Source: Certhia americana
Lineage: Eukaryota > Chordata > Aves > Passeriformes > Certhiidae
Assembly (NCBI GenBank): GCA_018697195.1
Contig: CM031870.1
Coordinates: forward strand, 11,364,534 to 11,428,533
Direction of reading: 5' to 3'
DNA length: 64,000 nucleotides
Part shown: piece by piece, positions 52,002 to 64,000 of the stretch
Position numbering within the stretch: position 1 is the first letter of the stretch
Layout of the letters: every line of letters starts with the position of its first letter
The notes under the pieces: model-generated
Database searches by the model: none
Told to the model about the DNA's origin: nothing
Seen by the model: only the letters and a program-made list of their open reading frames with translations
Position numbers and translations under genes: made by a program

Positions 52002-53648
52002 TTCAAAGTCTCCCATCTTTCAAGTTTGAATGTTTAGTTTAAGCCAGTGAAAGGTTCTACTTCAGTGCTGCCTTTTCAACAGCAGTTTCCAAAGCAGAGG
52101 ATCTCTGGAGGAAATTTCTTTTGTAGAACACAAAGAATTGGGAAGGCTGTACAGGGAGTTTAGGATCCTGTTGGTCAGCCCTCCACCTCTTCAGGCTGGG
52201 ACTTTGCATGGACAGGATGGGAATAAGACTGGTTAAAGTATGCTTCATGTAGAAATTTAATGGTATGTCTGTCTATAAGAGAAGACACTTTTACTGGTTA
52301 TCTTGGAAGTAGGGTGAGGAGAGTTTTGCTGACCTCTGATACAGATCCTTCTTTGTCATCCAAGTGCTGCAGATTGAGGGAGCACCTCTGTAATTTTTTT
52401 CAGTCCTTGAAATACCCCTGGTACAAACAGATCTGCCAAAAACATAGAGACACCCAAGCAGGAAAAGACAAGTTTTCTTTTCCTGTGCCATAACAGTAAA
52501 GCACATTTTTCTCCATGAGCTGACAGTGAATATTCTAATCGTGTGTATAATATATTAGCCAATTTGGTGTGCTTCTATAGGAGAGGAATGTGCACTCCTG
52601 GAGCTGCTAGCTGTGTTAACAAGGGCACTGAGGGCCTGATGCTGCTGCTTTTCCACCCACAGAATAACCTCTCTTTCTAACCTGTGCAAGGCTGGCTCAG
52701 CCCAGATGAGAGAGATGATGCTCCATGGCTCCCAAAAGGAGAAAGATAAAATGAAGCCTACCCATTTTACAGTTTTGCTTTATTTTTTTAAAGTCGGTAC
52801 TTTGAACTGAAGCTGTTTCAAGTGTCTGGTACCCAAGGGAGCAGCAGTGTAGACGCAAATTGCCCTCATTGGCAAATACAAATTAAGGTGTATGAGCTGA
52901 ATGCTCTTCTCTGCAGTCTGTGGTTAAACAAGCCTAGATTTGTTCCAGCGGGAGATCACCTAAAAATGCCAGGTGCTGAAGGTAAAGAAGCACAACTAAA
53001 TGTCTCAAAAATGGTATAAAATGTATTTTGCTGACAGTCTTCAGCCTTTACTGACTCAACTGAGCCCAAGGTGTGGCATGTACAAGAGCCCAGTGTCTGT
53101 GTTTGAGGAAAGTAAATGAAAAGTGATGCCAGAAATCTTGTTACTTATGCAATAGGGTATTAAAAACAGCTTAGACCAGCCAAGAATAATTATTTAATTT
53201 GAATTCTTACTAAATTAGGTGCTTAAGAAGTTCAGGGGAAGTAGCATGTCAGGAGACACAGATTCAAGCCTGTGATTCCTCTATATCCCCACTTTTTTAT
53301 TTCTTCATATTTAAAGTACTTAATTAATCTATAGAGTTTTTAATTCAATACAGTTGATTAACGCTAGTAATTTCAGTGCCTTTTTAATATAACAAATCTC
53401 TTCTGAGAAATGTTCCCTGTTAATGATCTGTGTCATTTTTTAAAATTTGCCTTCTGACTAATTTTAGTTGGAAATATCATTAAATTCTTTATTATACTTA
53501 TTTATAGCAAGGGCTGAATTGGATTTTAGATATTATGATTTTACCATAATAAAGACCTACAGCTCTCAAAACACACTATTCTGTCTGCTTTTGGAGCTCT
53601 AATAAGAAGTTTTAGAACTGAGAGTAGCTTAAGAAAAACCAAACAAAC

Positions 53649-53676
<28 letters not shown>
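53649..53676. repeat. A28 homopolymer
   Basis: Run of 28 A after ACCAAACAAACA, then GAGGAAAAAAG. It marks the left edge of the GC-rich block that follows. Confidence 0.9.
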
Positions 53677-53681
<5 letters not shown>

Positions 53682-53689
53682 AAAAAGAA

Positions 53690-55130
53690 AATAATGACAA
53701 GGATGAGGCTTCAGCGTGGTTTTGGGGCTACTGTTGTCACAGGAGGTGCTGGCACCACACTGCCACTGTCCACAGCTCTGCTAAACCTCCCCTCTCTGCC
53801 CTCCCTTCCCATGGCTGATTTTGGTTCTTGCATCACAGCATCCGACTCCCCACCAGCACCTCCACACTGAGTGGAGGCTGAGCAGGAATCCCCTGGTCCT
53901 GGGAGGATGGAGATGGGTGAAATGCATCCCCTCCCGTGTGGTGAGTGCTGGCATTGCTCTGCTCATTCCCCAGAGCCAAATTCCCGATGGCTCCTTCTCC
54001 TCTGCTCCACACTCAGGGCTGTGTTTGCCGTGTCCCTTCTCTCTCACTGGTGCAGAGGCTCTGCACTAGGCTTGTGCCCGGGGCTGATGGCACAGGACAT
54101 CCCAAAGGATGGAGATACAAAACAATACTCCCCACCCCAGCTGGTGAGCACAGCATGGGCACAGTTGGACTGGTAGTCACCGGGATACATTTCCTGGCCA
54201 GCCCCTGGAGGGCTGTGACAGCCCCTGCTCTGAGGAGGCAGGGGGTAGCAGTCAGGGATTTCACCACAGCTTTTATCAGCAGCCTCTCCCTTCAGCTTTT
54301 ATCTTTCATCTTTTCAGTTGGCTCAGAAATAAGCCAAAAATAACCATATTTTGACCATTTATTTTTCTAATAGCATTGTTTTCACCAGCTCTACTGTACA
54401 TAATCACGGAGTAAATATTGGTCTGTTTTTTAAACAGAAGTGCTGGGGGTTATTTATTTTTGTACACAGAGCATTTTTTTCTACTCCTAAGCAAAGCAAA
54501 CCCTGGGACAAAGGGGTGGCTGTGCCTCAGGGCTCCATGTAGGAAGGGCAGGTAGAAGTGCCAGGAGTATCACCGTGCCCTCCCTGTTCCTCCTGTGAGC
54601 ATCACCAGAATGAGCAGAGATGACAGCGTTGACCTTGGCTGTAGGAACTGTAATTTTATTTTTTTTTTTTGCATGCCTGTGGTCCTCCAGGATCACACAG
54701 CTCTTCTCAACAGAAGGCAGAGGAGAACTGCTCAGCCCTGGCAGCTGCCATGGGATGCAGCTAGGCTCCCACATTCCCCTGTCCCTAATCCAGGGAAGAC
54801 ACCTGTGTCTCCAGGTGTTACCTGCACAGTCACCTTGGCTTACTCTTTATTTCATTGAAGGGCTCTCCTCCTCTCCCCATCTACTCCTGCTTCTTTTTCA
54901 TTCCTGGCCTCTTTTCCAAGGCTCAGGGGGAAAGGTGGGCACAGAGGCTTCTCAGGTTCTGCTTCAAACCACTGTAGAGATGCAGAGAGTGCCAGGCCAG
55001 CCTCCCTGCCTGGCACAGGCAGACTCAAGGGCTCTTCCATCCTATAGCAGACAAAGTACATGGGAACAGGAGAGTCAGCTGGGCCAGAGTTCAAAATTGG
55101 GAATCAGGAATTTCTGACCAACTGACAGAG
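53690..55130. other. GC-rich, ORF-rich block without a recognisable gene
   Basis: The most GC-rich stretch of the window. It holds the longest gap-free frame, 165 codons on plus (54620-55117), and one of 132 codons (53945-54343 plus), with overlapping frames on both strands. The 165-codon frame crosses a T12 run encoding Phe residues near its start and shows no domain. CpG dinucleotides are scattered, not clustered, so it is not a clear CpG island. The long frames are best explained by fewer stop codons at higher GC. A lncRNA or unrecognised repeat remains possible. Confidence 0.5.
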
Positions 55131-56400
55131 AGGAGTCATGCCCAGGAAAAGCTGAGTGGAAAATGTAGCTGTGGTGGCTGGTGTGAGTGTAAACCATCAG
55201 ATGAATTATGCATTCCTGCTCTTCCAAAACACCAGCAAGTTTATGCATCTTCCTTTACTTCTTATCACTTTACTGGACAGAACATAATGTTTTCCCCATC
55301 ATTATATTAGCTCTTGAATTAAGGCAACTTCCTTGTTAAGGGGTGAGGGTTTGGTTGGCTGGACTTTTTTAATTGCTACTTTTAAATTCTACTGAAACAA
55401 CAGGTAAACAAATAAAAAATTCATTAGAGAGAGGCAGATCAAGTTAGATGAAAGTTTTACAGCACAAAGCTCTGCTTTCCAAAGCAGCAAATCCAGTCAC
55501 CGGGTCATTAGCACAGCGTGCAGCACCACAGAAACAAGGAACATTATAACTTGTGTCATTTGCAAGATTTAGTAATATTTCAGTGTCTTTACAGCAATGT
55601 TTCAGCCTAAAAGCATACCAAAAGGCACTTAAACATTCAAACCCCCAGCTCCAAACAGCCGCAGATGCATTTACTCATTATGAGCATATTTAAAACAATG
55701 CATCTAGGCTGGCTGGTGAGGACTTTGGGGCTACTGAGGGGAGGCAGGGAGAAGGCAGGGGGAACATCCACCTCTGCTTTCCCCTTTGCAGGGCTGCCCG
55801 TGGGACCTGCTGCATGTACAGATCACATTTTAGTGCTGGGCTGGGAAGATTCCCCTGAAGAAGCTAATGCTGATTACCACCCGGGCTTGATAGCTTTGCT
55901 GCTTTGAGCACGTCAAGTTAATTTCATGCTGAATAAGAGGAAAACTTATGCCTGTCGCAGTGTTATGTATCAGTCAGGGGCTAAGAACAAAGGCTTTGAA
56001 AACCAAATGGCTGCATTTGCCACACGGCTTGGCTGCAAAGAGGGAAATGCTAGTGCCTTTGTGCTCTCCACAAGGCAGGATGAACTTTCTTGTGGAAGAG
56101 GAGGTGGCTACAGACGGGTCTTTATTCCACATAAAATTACTTTACAGAAAGCTCCTCAGCACTGGTGGAGGCACTTTCTGGGAAGAATGGCTCTACAAGG
56201 ATGTTGGGGATCGCCCCTCTGCCTGTCCATCCCTTTTTCCCAGGTTTCCTTTGAAAGATAGATATTATAACCACTTAAAAATGAGCCCAAAGGAACTCCT
56301 GCCATTTAAAGTCAGGTTAGTATTCAAAGAGAGTAGGAATCTTTGGGGGTTCCTTTGGTCTTTTGTTGGGGTCTTTTTCTCAGCTCCAGAACCTGTGTTA
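55131..56400. other. non-coding sequence up to the assembly gap
   Basis: Mixed composition. Frames at 55665-55907 and 55926-56261 have no recognisable domain. A longer frame from 55948 exists only because it reads through the N gap into the AAAAG repeat. No gene is supported. Confidence 0.6.
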
Positions 56401-56500
56401 NNNNNNNNNNNNNNNNNNNNNNNNNNNNNNNNNNNNNNNNNNNNNNNNNNNNNNNNNNNNNNNNNNNNNNNNNNNNNNNNNNNNNNNNNNNNNNNNNNNN
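56401..56500. other. assembly gap (100 N)
   Basis: Exactly 100 N, the usual placeholder for a gap of unknown length. The sequence on the right begins directly in the AAAAG repeat, so the gap probably results from failure to assemble that microsatellite. Its true size is unknown. Confidence 0.99.
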
Positions 56501-56627
56501 AAAAGAAAAGAAAAGAAAAGAAAAGAAAAGAAAAGAAAAGAAAAGAAAAGAAAAGAAAAGAAAAGAAAAGAAAAGAAAAGAAAAGAAAAGAAAAGAAAAG
56601 AAAAGAAAAGAAAAGAAAGAAAAAAAA
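56501..56627. repeat. (AAAAG)n microsatellite
   Basis: About 23-24 near-perfect AAAAG units run from the gap edge to about 56618, followed by a degenerate A-rich end. Total array length is unknown because the left side lies in the gap. The Lys/Glu/Arg and Phe/Ser/Leu open frames over it are translation artefacts. Confidence 0.97.
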
Positions 56628-57843
56628 TCTTTAAGAGGAAATACAACAACAACAAATCCCACTGACTTATTAAGGCAAACTGCTTCTCCTGGATCAAATA
56701 CAAAAGTAAGATCTCAGAAAACCTTCATAAGCTTCACGGTAGGAATGCAATTGCTATTGAAAACAGTGCAATCACAGTTGCACTCTTTCTGAAGTATTCT
56801 TTAAAACTTTAGTGATATTTTCAGTGAAACCATTTTAGCAACAAACAACGCCACATGTAGGGGGAAGTCCCAGATATTTTACACATACCCATCATGGGGA
56901 ATTTCCCAAACCTATGCATGGCCCACCTTGAGGCTTTTTCAGTTTTAAGTTAAACTCTGAAAGGTGTAGGGCCTGTTGAAGATGAGGGCATGGCACTGTA
57001 CCCTTCACAAATAGTAAAAACTCTTCTGCATTGCTTTTGTATCCCTCTTTAGCATGTTTTTTTATTGTTATGCAAGGAAGGAGTGTCCTCTGGAAATTTT
57101 TCTATTCAGCTGCAAGCTACTGGTAATTTTTCTAGTCAGGGGGAGATAATTAAAAGTGACTTGAAGAGTTAAGCCTCTAAACTTCCTTACCAGGCTGTTG
57201 GTTTCCTTCTCCTACATAAGTCTTTGTCCTTTTCCTCCACAGTATCATCAGATATACAGAAGAATTGATTTGCTTTCACAGTAGAGATTCTAGGAAAATT
57301 CAGTTTTCAATTCCTCGTAAATAACTTACCTAGGTAGGGCTATTATACAAAACGTTCAGGAAAGCATAAGGTAAAGAAACATTTAATTAATTTGTCCTGT
57401 GCTTGTGGAGGAATGCAACTGAGAGAGAGAAGTGCCTCAATTCTATGTTTTCTTCAAGGTCAAATTTATCTTTGAGAGCTAAATTCTCTGTGTAGCAATA
57501 TGGGGAAAGGGAGTGAGCATCCTCTGTTCCCTGTTGTACAGGAGGACTGGCACCAGTGATGGGAGAGGAACAGCTGTAATCCCGTGGGGCTGGGCTGTGC
57601 CTTGTTCATTTAGGACAGCTGGAAAAGGATTGCCATGGCTCCTCTGAGGTTCAGCAGCTGTGACCGTGGCCTTACAAAAAATTGACACATATGAGGGTAT
57701 CAGACATATCAGACACCCTGAACCCCTCCAGGTACACAGCCTGGGGACCTTCCTGTGGCATCCCAGCACGGCTGTCCCTCATCAGCACTGCTGGCACAGC
57801 TGCCAGCTTGGAGTTCCACACCCAGGCAATTCCTGGGAGCGAC

Positions 57844-57863
57844 CTTAGTGACCCTTAGTGACC
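57844..57863. repeat. 10-bp tandem pair
   Basis: CCTTAGTGAC occurs twice head to tail, followed by a partial third unit CCTGAG. Confidence 0.85.
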
Positions 57864-58877
57864 CTGAGGTGATTGCATTGGTGTGTATTTATAATACTTG
57901 TGATGTATTTATTATTTAGATGTGCCAGCTCTTTGATACACCCCAGCTCCATGGAGGTTCTTGTCCCCAGTTGAACCAGGGGAAGGCTGAAGCCACTCGG
58001 GCTGGGTTTGGTGAGTCTCATCTGCAGCTGCCCAAGGCCCATCTAGGGATCAGCAATCTATCCTGTTGTGTGCCCAGGAGGGACAGGACAGTTGTGAATT
58101 TTCCTGCTTTGGTGGAATTTTCAACAAAAGAGTAAAATGTTTTCAGTGAGTTCAAAACTCTCTTCTAAGAAACTACACAGTGAATGAAATATGATGGGTA
58201 AGGATCAAAACAAAGCTAGCCTGTGACTCATACAATATATACATAGCTCCCCCAAACCAGGCTTTTAAACCAGGTGTTTGTTCTAAAATCCTGAAATTTT
58301 GTCTCCCTGGTAAAAGAGTTTTAACCCTAACTTATTAAAAAAAAAAGAAGTATCAATTCATTTTTTGGACATCCATTCTTGAATTTACAGAAATCAGATG
58401 ACCTTATGTGCTTATGCACTCTGGGCTGAACCCTGCAAATGAGCAAACTTAAACCCTTAGTTCTTCTCTGATTAAAATACACTGTTGGTGTTGTTGCCTG
58501 TTTGTGCTTACACAACAGAGAATGGAAAGCTTTCACTTTTAATGTGTCTGCTTTTCTGCAGCATGTTCACAAACTCCAGAGACCTTATGACTTTTCCTTT
58601 AAGCCTTAAGGTTATTTAAAATTCCTAGGACCTACTCATTCAACAACCTGCCTTCCTTTACCTCAAAGCTATGCTCCTTTGCAGACCTGCAGAAATGCCA
58701 ACACATATTTTTCCTTTTTTCTTTCCTGTTCATTTGTTTATTTATCTATTTATGTATTTTAATCTTTAAAAACAATTCTGACAATATGGAAAAGAAAATG
58801 AAGTTTAAGTTTAGGAGTGAAATTAGAAGGGAGAAAAACTTTCATATTTGTAGGAAAAGTGCAGAACTCTCACAATT

Positions 58878-58920
58878 AAAAAAAAAAAGAAAAAAAAAAA
58901 AAAAGAAAAAAAAGACAAAA
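58878..58920. repeat. A-rich low-complexity tract
   Basis: Runs of A broken by single G or C bases (A12 G A14 G A8 G A C). A Lys-rich frame across it is an artefact. Confidence 0.85.
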
Positions 58921-59574
58921 AAGAGAGTTGTGACTGCCCTTTGTGAAAGTTCTAGGCAAAGTCTCCCAAAATTGGACTACACCTCTTCAGGTGACTTCAG
59001 TCTCTTAAAACCTGGGAGTGTTTTGTCTAAAACAACTTGGAAACATCTTATTAAAATAAAACAACCAGTATTTGGGAGCATTCAAATAATCCTGTCTGTA
59101 CTTTGGAGTGCATTGAAAATGTTCTGAAGATCCCCCCCTCAGTTTGGGCAGATCAGTGCTAACCATGGTATCTGTTGGCACCCAACTCCTTTGACCTTCA
59201 ACAGGAGTAAGTTACTTGATTTTCAGTTTCCCAAATCTCCAGTTGCCTCATAAGAATTCATTTTCTTAGGGTGTTCAGTAATGAATTCCTATTTTCCTGG
59301 CCCCAATCCTATGCTGGGTTCCACACAGGTATGAAATTCTATAGAGTGGTGACAGGATCAGGTTGACTAAAGGACAAAGAGACAGACAACTGGGAGAGAG
59401 CACAAATTTGCATGTATTTCCAATATTTTGGCACTGGGCAAAACGATTTCTATATTGACTTTCCCTCAAAGCCACCGAGAATAAAGCTATAAAAGAAGAT
59501 TATCAAAAAGTAGGCCATGTTGCTCTGCTTATCATATTCATGTTGCCACTTCTTATTTTCCAGAGGTAGGTGAT

Positions 59575-59596
59575 TTCAGAGTGGATTCAGAGTGGA
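59575..59596. repeat. 11-bp tandem pair
   Basis: TTCAGAGTGGA twice in direct tandem, then TGG. Confidence 0.9.
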
Positions 59597-61389
59597 TGGC
59601 TGGTGCAGCATGATCTGGTGATGTATGCCTTCCTCTTAATCCAGGGCACAAATTATGTCCTCACATTCCAAGGGTAATGGATCGCTCTTGCCATGGGAAT
59701 CAGGCATTAGGGGCCAACACTGGGGAAAGATGGGGGAAATGTTGAATTTTAATAGCGTGGCCTAGCAGAGGGTCATACTTGCAAGAAAATAAAAGCAACG
59801 AAAAACCCAAAATACATGTACCAGAATCTAGAGACATCCCATAGGAATTTCTTATCTCTCTGGCAGAATTTTCCAGCTGTAGCAACATGCATATTTCTCT
59901 CTCTATTCTTAGTGTAAGAGAACTGCCAATAAAAGCTGCTTTTCAGCTTCACAGATGAAACTATTTTTTCTCTTGCTTGCTATTTTTCTTGGAAGAACTT
60001 TGTTTGCTTTTTAACTGTAAAGCAACAGGGTCCCAGAAATTCCAAGTCTGTGATGAAACCTCAGTTACAGAGCTCATCAGCTGAGTCTGTGAATTAACAA
60101 TGTCTGTATTCCCAGGCCATCATTCTTCTCAAATAATAAGGAGCTGGATCATTGCCCTTCTGGGTGAACATCAAAAGTTGTGGCCAAGAAGATGCGAAAC
60201 ATTGCTTCTAGAAGAATAAAGGTGAGGACAGCAGAGACTCAGAGCTGCAAGTGCAACTGCTCACTTCATTAAAAACGTGGCAAATCTGTGGGTGGCAACA
60301 TCAAACAGAGGTGGGAGTGTTACAGCCATGATCTTCCATGTTTTCTCAAGCACATCAGAGCTATCACCTCTCACTTCAACATTTGACGGATTTTATTTTA
60401 TTTGTCAGGCACCTTACAAACTTGAATTTCATTTTAATACTCTGGTAAAACCTCCCTCCTATGATAAAGTTCTGCTTTCTGCTTTATAAACCACCAGAAA
60501 ATCCAATGCGTTTCATGTTAATTCTGTTGAAAATACCTTGAACTGAATATCCTTTTAGAAATTTTGTTACATGTTTCCAGCCTTAGAAATTCTTATTTTG
60601 AAGACATGCATCAAAGGGCAGGTTTTAATCTTAGTTTTAAAAAAACATGCTCTGCTGGAAATATAGATAGTGAAATCTTTTTCTTTCCTACAAATCAAGT
60701 AAAACCTAGTTTAATTGTTATTGTGGTCCCTCCCTGCTGCTTGCTTTCCACTGTTATACAATAACCTCCTTTTGTTAGAAAGCAACAAAAAAAATTAGGT
60801 TTAACTATGTCCCCTACTGGTGGCCTTGAAACGTTATAGCCTCTTCCTGATACCCCATGCACAAAGCAAGGTTTAAATCAGCCTTATTCTTTCTTAGGAC
60901 AGGAATCAAACTCCTGAATAAATCAGAATTACTTCTAGTGGAAGACTTTTTCTTAAATTGCATTTACGCAACTTGTAATTACATTTCATATGCAGTACCA
61001 GGGAGGATTATGGGGAATAGCAGAGCACCTACTGTAAATATCTGTTTCCCATAGAAGCTATCAGGGCAAGTTATTAGCTCTTCATGATTGTAAATAATTA
61101 ATTCAATTCAATATTTGGGGTTACCTGGGGTTTAAATTGGTACTGATCTTTGTCTAATGTTTCCAGTTTCAGGAATTGAACACATTACTATCTGCCTCTG
61201 CCAGCATGCAAAATGTTAATCTTGATAGAGAGCACTTTTTGTTCCACTTATATTTCAGTATCTTAACTCCTCAACATAAGGATGCTTTAGCTCTTTATAC
61301 TGAGAACACTGCACATTTATTTTAATTGGATAACTGAGCTTTTCTGCTTACTGAGCTGTCTGCCTGACATTTGCAAAATGCAGGGATTT

Positions 61390-61680
61390 TTTTTCCCCAA
61401 GATAACCTAGCTGTTCATTTTTATAAGGCCTGTCATCCAAAATGTAGAACCTAATCCTTAATTAGTTGTCATATTTGTTTAGATGTTATACAACATCCAT
61501 TGGGCTGAACTGTTTGGTTTACTGTCCTTTCATAATGTCCATTAAATGATTATTTTTGCATTCACCTATATTTTATTTAACAATTTTCCTACATCCTGAA
61601 CTCCTGACTCACAGGCCTGTTGCTAAAGAGTGAAATCATTAAATTGGCCAGGCAGTGAAGGGTAAATCAGCTAACAGAGC
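61390..61680. promoter_or_regulatory. candidate conserved non-coding block
   Basis: Repeat-free AT-rich stretch with CTTAATTAGTTG, CCATTAAATGATT and TCATTAAATTGGCC, all homeodomain-type cores. It reads like conserved enhancer DNA, but this is inference without alignment. Confidence 0.2.
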
Positions 61681-64000
61681 AAACCCAGACCAGCAGGGCT
61701 GAGCAGGAAGAAGGTTGGAGGGCTCTAAAGCACCTTAATAACAAGCTTTTCTCCAGTTTGGATTTCAGCTGTAAATCCCTTTTGGAATAGGAACTACAAG
61801 GAGCCAGTCTGTCCTATGGGATGGAGAAGGGACACTCCACTGTGACCTGATCCCCTTGAACCAAGCAGTAGGGTCATGGAGGCAGGTTTTATTCACTGTG
61901 ATGTGGAACAGGGACTGGAATCCAGGGCAGAGTCACAGCCAGCAGACTACTGTAGGAGTGTTTCTCAACAACTAATTATTTAAGTGAAATGGAGGGTCTT
62001 TATCAGAAGAATCGGGAATAACTTAACCCAATATATTCACAGTAACTACAAGTAAAAAAATATCCTATATAAACTGAGCCAGGAGAATTCTAAAAGCAAT
62101 CTCCCACATCCACTTGTAAATGCCTTGAACATGATGTCAGTGGGCAATGGCAACCCAACCACCTCCACCTTCCCTTCCACCCAAAATTCATTCTTTGTGT
62201 GCCTGCCAGGCACTGCAAACTACACAAAGCAAGGTCACCTATCCTGAGTGCCCTGGCAGGACATTATGTAGGAATCTGAAGACTAACAGTATCTACTATG
62301 GAAAGCTAAACAACAGCTGAGCAGGAGCTTCTGGCCCTGAATGCTGCCTGCCTGGACACCTCAAATGGCATTGTTATTTCAAGGTCCCTTCTTGGATATA
62401 ATTCTAAGAATCTGCCCTTCACAAGTGGGCAACCTGCTGTTCCACTGCCGTGCTGCCAGGCAGGAGCTGTGTCCCAGCCAGCCACAGCTGGGGAGTCACA
62501 TCCCTGCTACAATTGCATTGTCATTGCATGGCACTCATCCTTTGTGTAGATATAAGGAATATACAAGAATTACATACAGAAGCAAATAAACCCCATTTTT
62601 TTTCCTAAGTGAGAAAATAAGGATGGAACTAAAAGTACTTCTAATATTTTACCTCCCTGTGCTCAGTTCTGTCTTACCTCAGGAAAAGATTCCAGCTGAT
62701 GATATACTGGCATATACTGCCCATCTCTTCCTCTGATCCTAGTCCATGTCCATTATTCTTTTTGTGAAGTGCTGTGAGACTATTATTGGTATGCAGAGCA
62801 CTGGGGAAGTGCTGGAGAGGCATGAAAGCTGCCTGGAAAGTCTGGAAAGACTCAGCATAAAGCTCCTGTTATAGTGAGAGGTGAAGCATACGTCCTTTAG
62901 GTATAAATGAAGCATCAAGATAAACTTTTATAATACTGTAAAATTACTCTTTTTGACGACACTTTCATAAATTCTTTAAAGATCTCCCAAAATCATTGTC
63001 TCCCTTCTGATCTCACCTCCTACTCGAATCTTCTCTTCCCACTGAAACAAGGTTACTATTTATTTTACTTTTTTTCTTCTCTTTTCTTCTCTCCCTTACA
63101 CCTACCAAAATGATGATATTTCAGCTCTACTTTAGGGAGGAAATGATTTGCACAGCCTTTTTTCCTCATGCATCTGTACTGTAAAACAAAAAATGTGGCA
63201 AGTGGAACATGTCAAACTTGCAAAAAAATCACTTGAGGCAAGAAACAGCAATATGACATGACAACAATTGAAACTGAAGACAAGGTTCCCAGAAAGTTAA
63301 AGAAAATTAAATTCTAGTTAAAAAAAAAAGTAATCCTAAACTTTTACCCAAATTAGAAGCTAATAAACAGAGTAGTTCAGAACATCCTACACAAGGACAG
63401 CTCTAAGATCTTCTATAAAGCTTCAATTTAATTTTTGCTAGACAATTAAAGCTGTATAGGAACTTTAAATGATTGGAATAAAAATAGCCTGCAAAGATGA
63501 CTGCCTTTTGTCTTTTGGTTATACATGGTGCTGTCCTTATTCTCTGGCCAATTGTTCAACATATAAAGTTTTTATTAATTTTGCATGTGTTGGCTACTGC
63601 GTTAGACATAAGTAACGATACCAGACAAAAGCAGATGAATCCAACCACATAAAAATTATGTGGAATTTCATGTTCTCCACGTGTGTCTGTGTGTCCCACA
63701 TTTGTTTATCTGCCAAGAGGTTTCTCACCTGCCTTCAGACTAAATCTTATCCAGTATTACCACCTCAGCCATTTCATCCAGCTGCCGGGGGAAGCAGTGC
63801 AATGCATCCATCACGCCTGATGAGCAGGAGAGTGCACTTGGACATTTAGTGCTTGTATGTCATATAAACATATAAATTAAGCAGAGCATAATATCTTCCC
63901 CCTATTCCTTGCAAATATCAGAGTTTCTTCTCTTTAGCTTCTTGAAAGGATTCAGGCGCTTGGGAGAATAAAACTTCCCGCTGCTAAACTGCAACACAAG

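Larger units (their letters stand above)
46986..53648. other. non-coding unique sequence
   Basis: No gene is supported. 50070-50370 is GC-richer with three overlapping minus-strand frames (49982-50221, 50073-50261, 50164-50370), none recognisable. 51259-51316 is a 29-bp tandem pair. 51983-52001 is an A19 run. 53320-53570 is AT-rich, possibly conserved. Confidence 0.6.
56628..64000. other. non-coding sequence to the window end
   Basis: No gene is supported. 57490-58110 is GC-richer with short frames lacking domains and a 10-bp tandem pair (CCTTAGTGAC, from 57844). 58878-58920 is A-rich low complexity. 59575-59596 is TTCAGAGTGGA twice in tandem. 61390-61680 is AT-rich and possibly conserved. 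The remainder is AT-rich unique sequence. Confidence 0.6.

Noticed and set aside
54620..55117. 165-codon plus-strand frame
   Set aside because: It lies in GC-rich DNA with overlapping frames on both strands, crosses a T12 run, and shows no domain. Chance is the simpler explanation.
55948..56634. 228-codon plus-strand frame, and related frames at 56324-56792
   Set aside because: It reads through 100 N and then an AAAAG repeat, so the protein is an artefact.

Overview
The window looks like non-coding nuclear DNA from a songbird (Passeriformes). It is AT-rich and poor in CpG. No protein-coding gene, rRNA or functional tRNA can be supported on either strand. The organism call rests on the mobile elements: three clear 3' ends of CR1 LINEs (10120-10333 plus, 13757-14229 plus, 35894-36470 minus), all with the avian-type terminal ATTCTRTGA motif, and one short element at 2681-2817 (minus). 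That element joins a tRNA-Ile-like head to a CR1-like tail, the architecture of the tRNA-Ile/CR1 SINE family known from zebra finch. A fourth, weaker CR1-like end lies at 17590-17640. Recognisable mobile DNA covers only about 1.4 kb of 64 kb, in line with the sparse repeats of bird genomes.

Layout. 1-10 kb: AT-rich unique sequence with GC-richer patches at about 0.9-1.1, 2.0-2.5 and 6.0-6.45 kb, the SINE, a perfect 12-bp hairpin (4441-4470) and an AT-rich palindromic tract (6.84-6.97 kb). 10-18 kb: two plus-strand CR1 ends, an A29 run and a GC-rich block that may include CR1-derived DNA. 18-36 kb: unique AT-rich sequence with A/T homopolymers and one well-formed but unproven exon-like segment (31041-31093 plus). 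36-53 kb: the minus-strand CR1, purine-rich low complexity, an A38 run, and GC-richer patches near 41.1, 43.3, 44.5-45.5 and 50.1-50.4 kb. 53.7-58.1 kb: the most GC-rich and ORF-rich part, interrupted by a 100-N assembly gap that abuts an (AAAAG)n microsatellite. 58-64 kb: AT-rich unique sequence.

Most open frames are short (60-130 codons) and lack family signatures. The longest either cross the gap or lie in the GC-rich block where stop codons are rarer. The likeliest context is a large intron or an intergenic gene desert; which one cannot be told from the sequence. No operon-like or defence-like system, CRISPR array or other undescribed multi-gene system is visible. The points most worth checking are the SINE, the perfect hairpins, the exon-like segments (31041-31093; 4091-4168 minus; 38710-38761 minus) and several AT-rich blocks that read like conserved non-coding elements.
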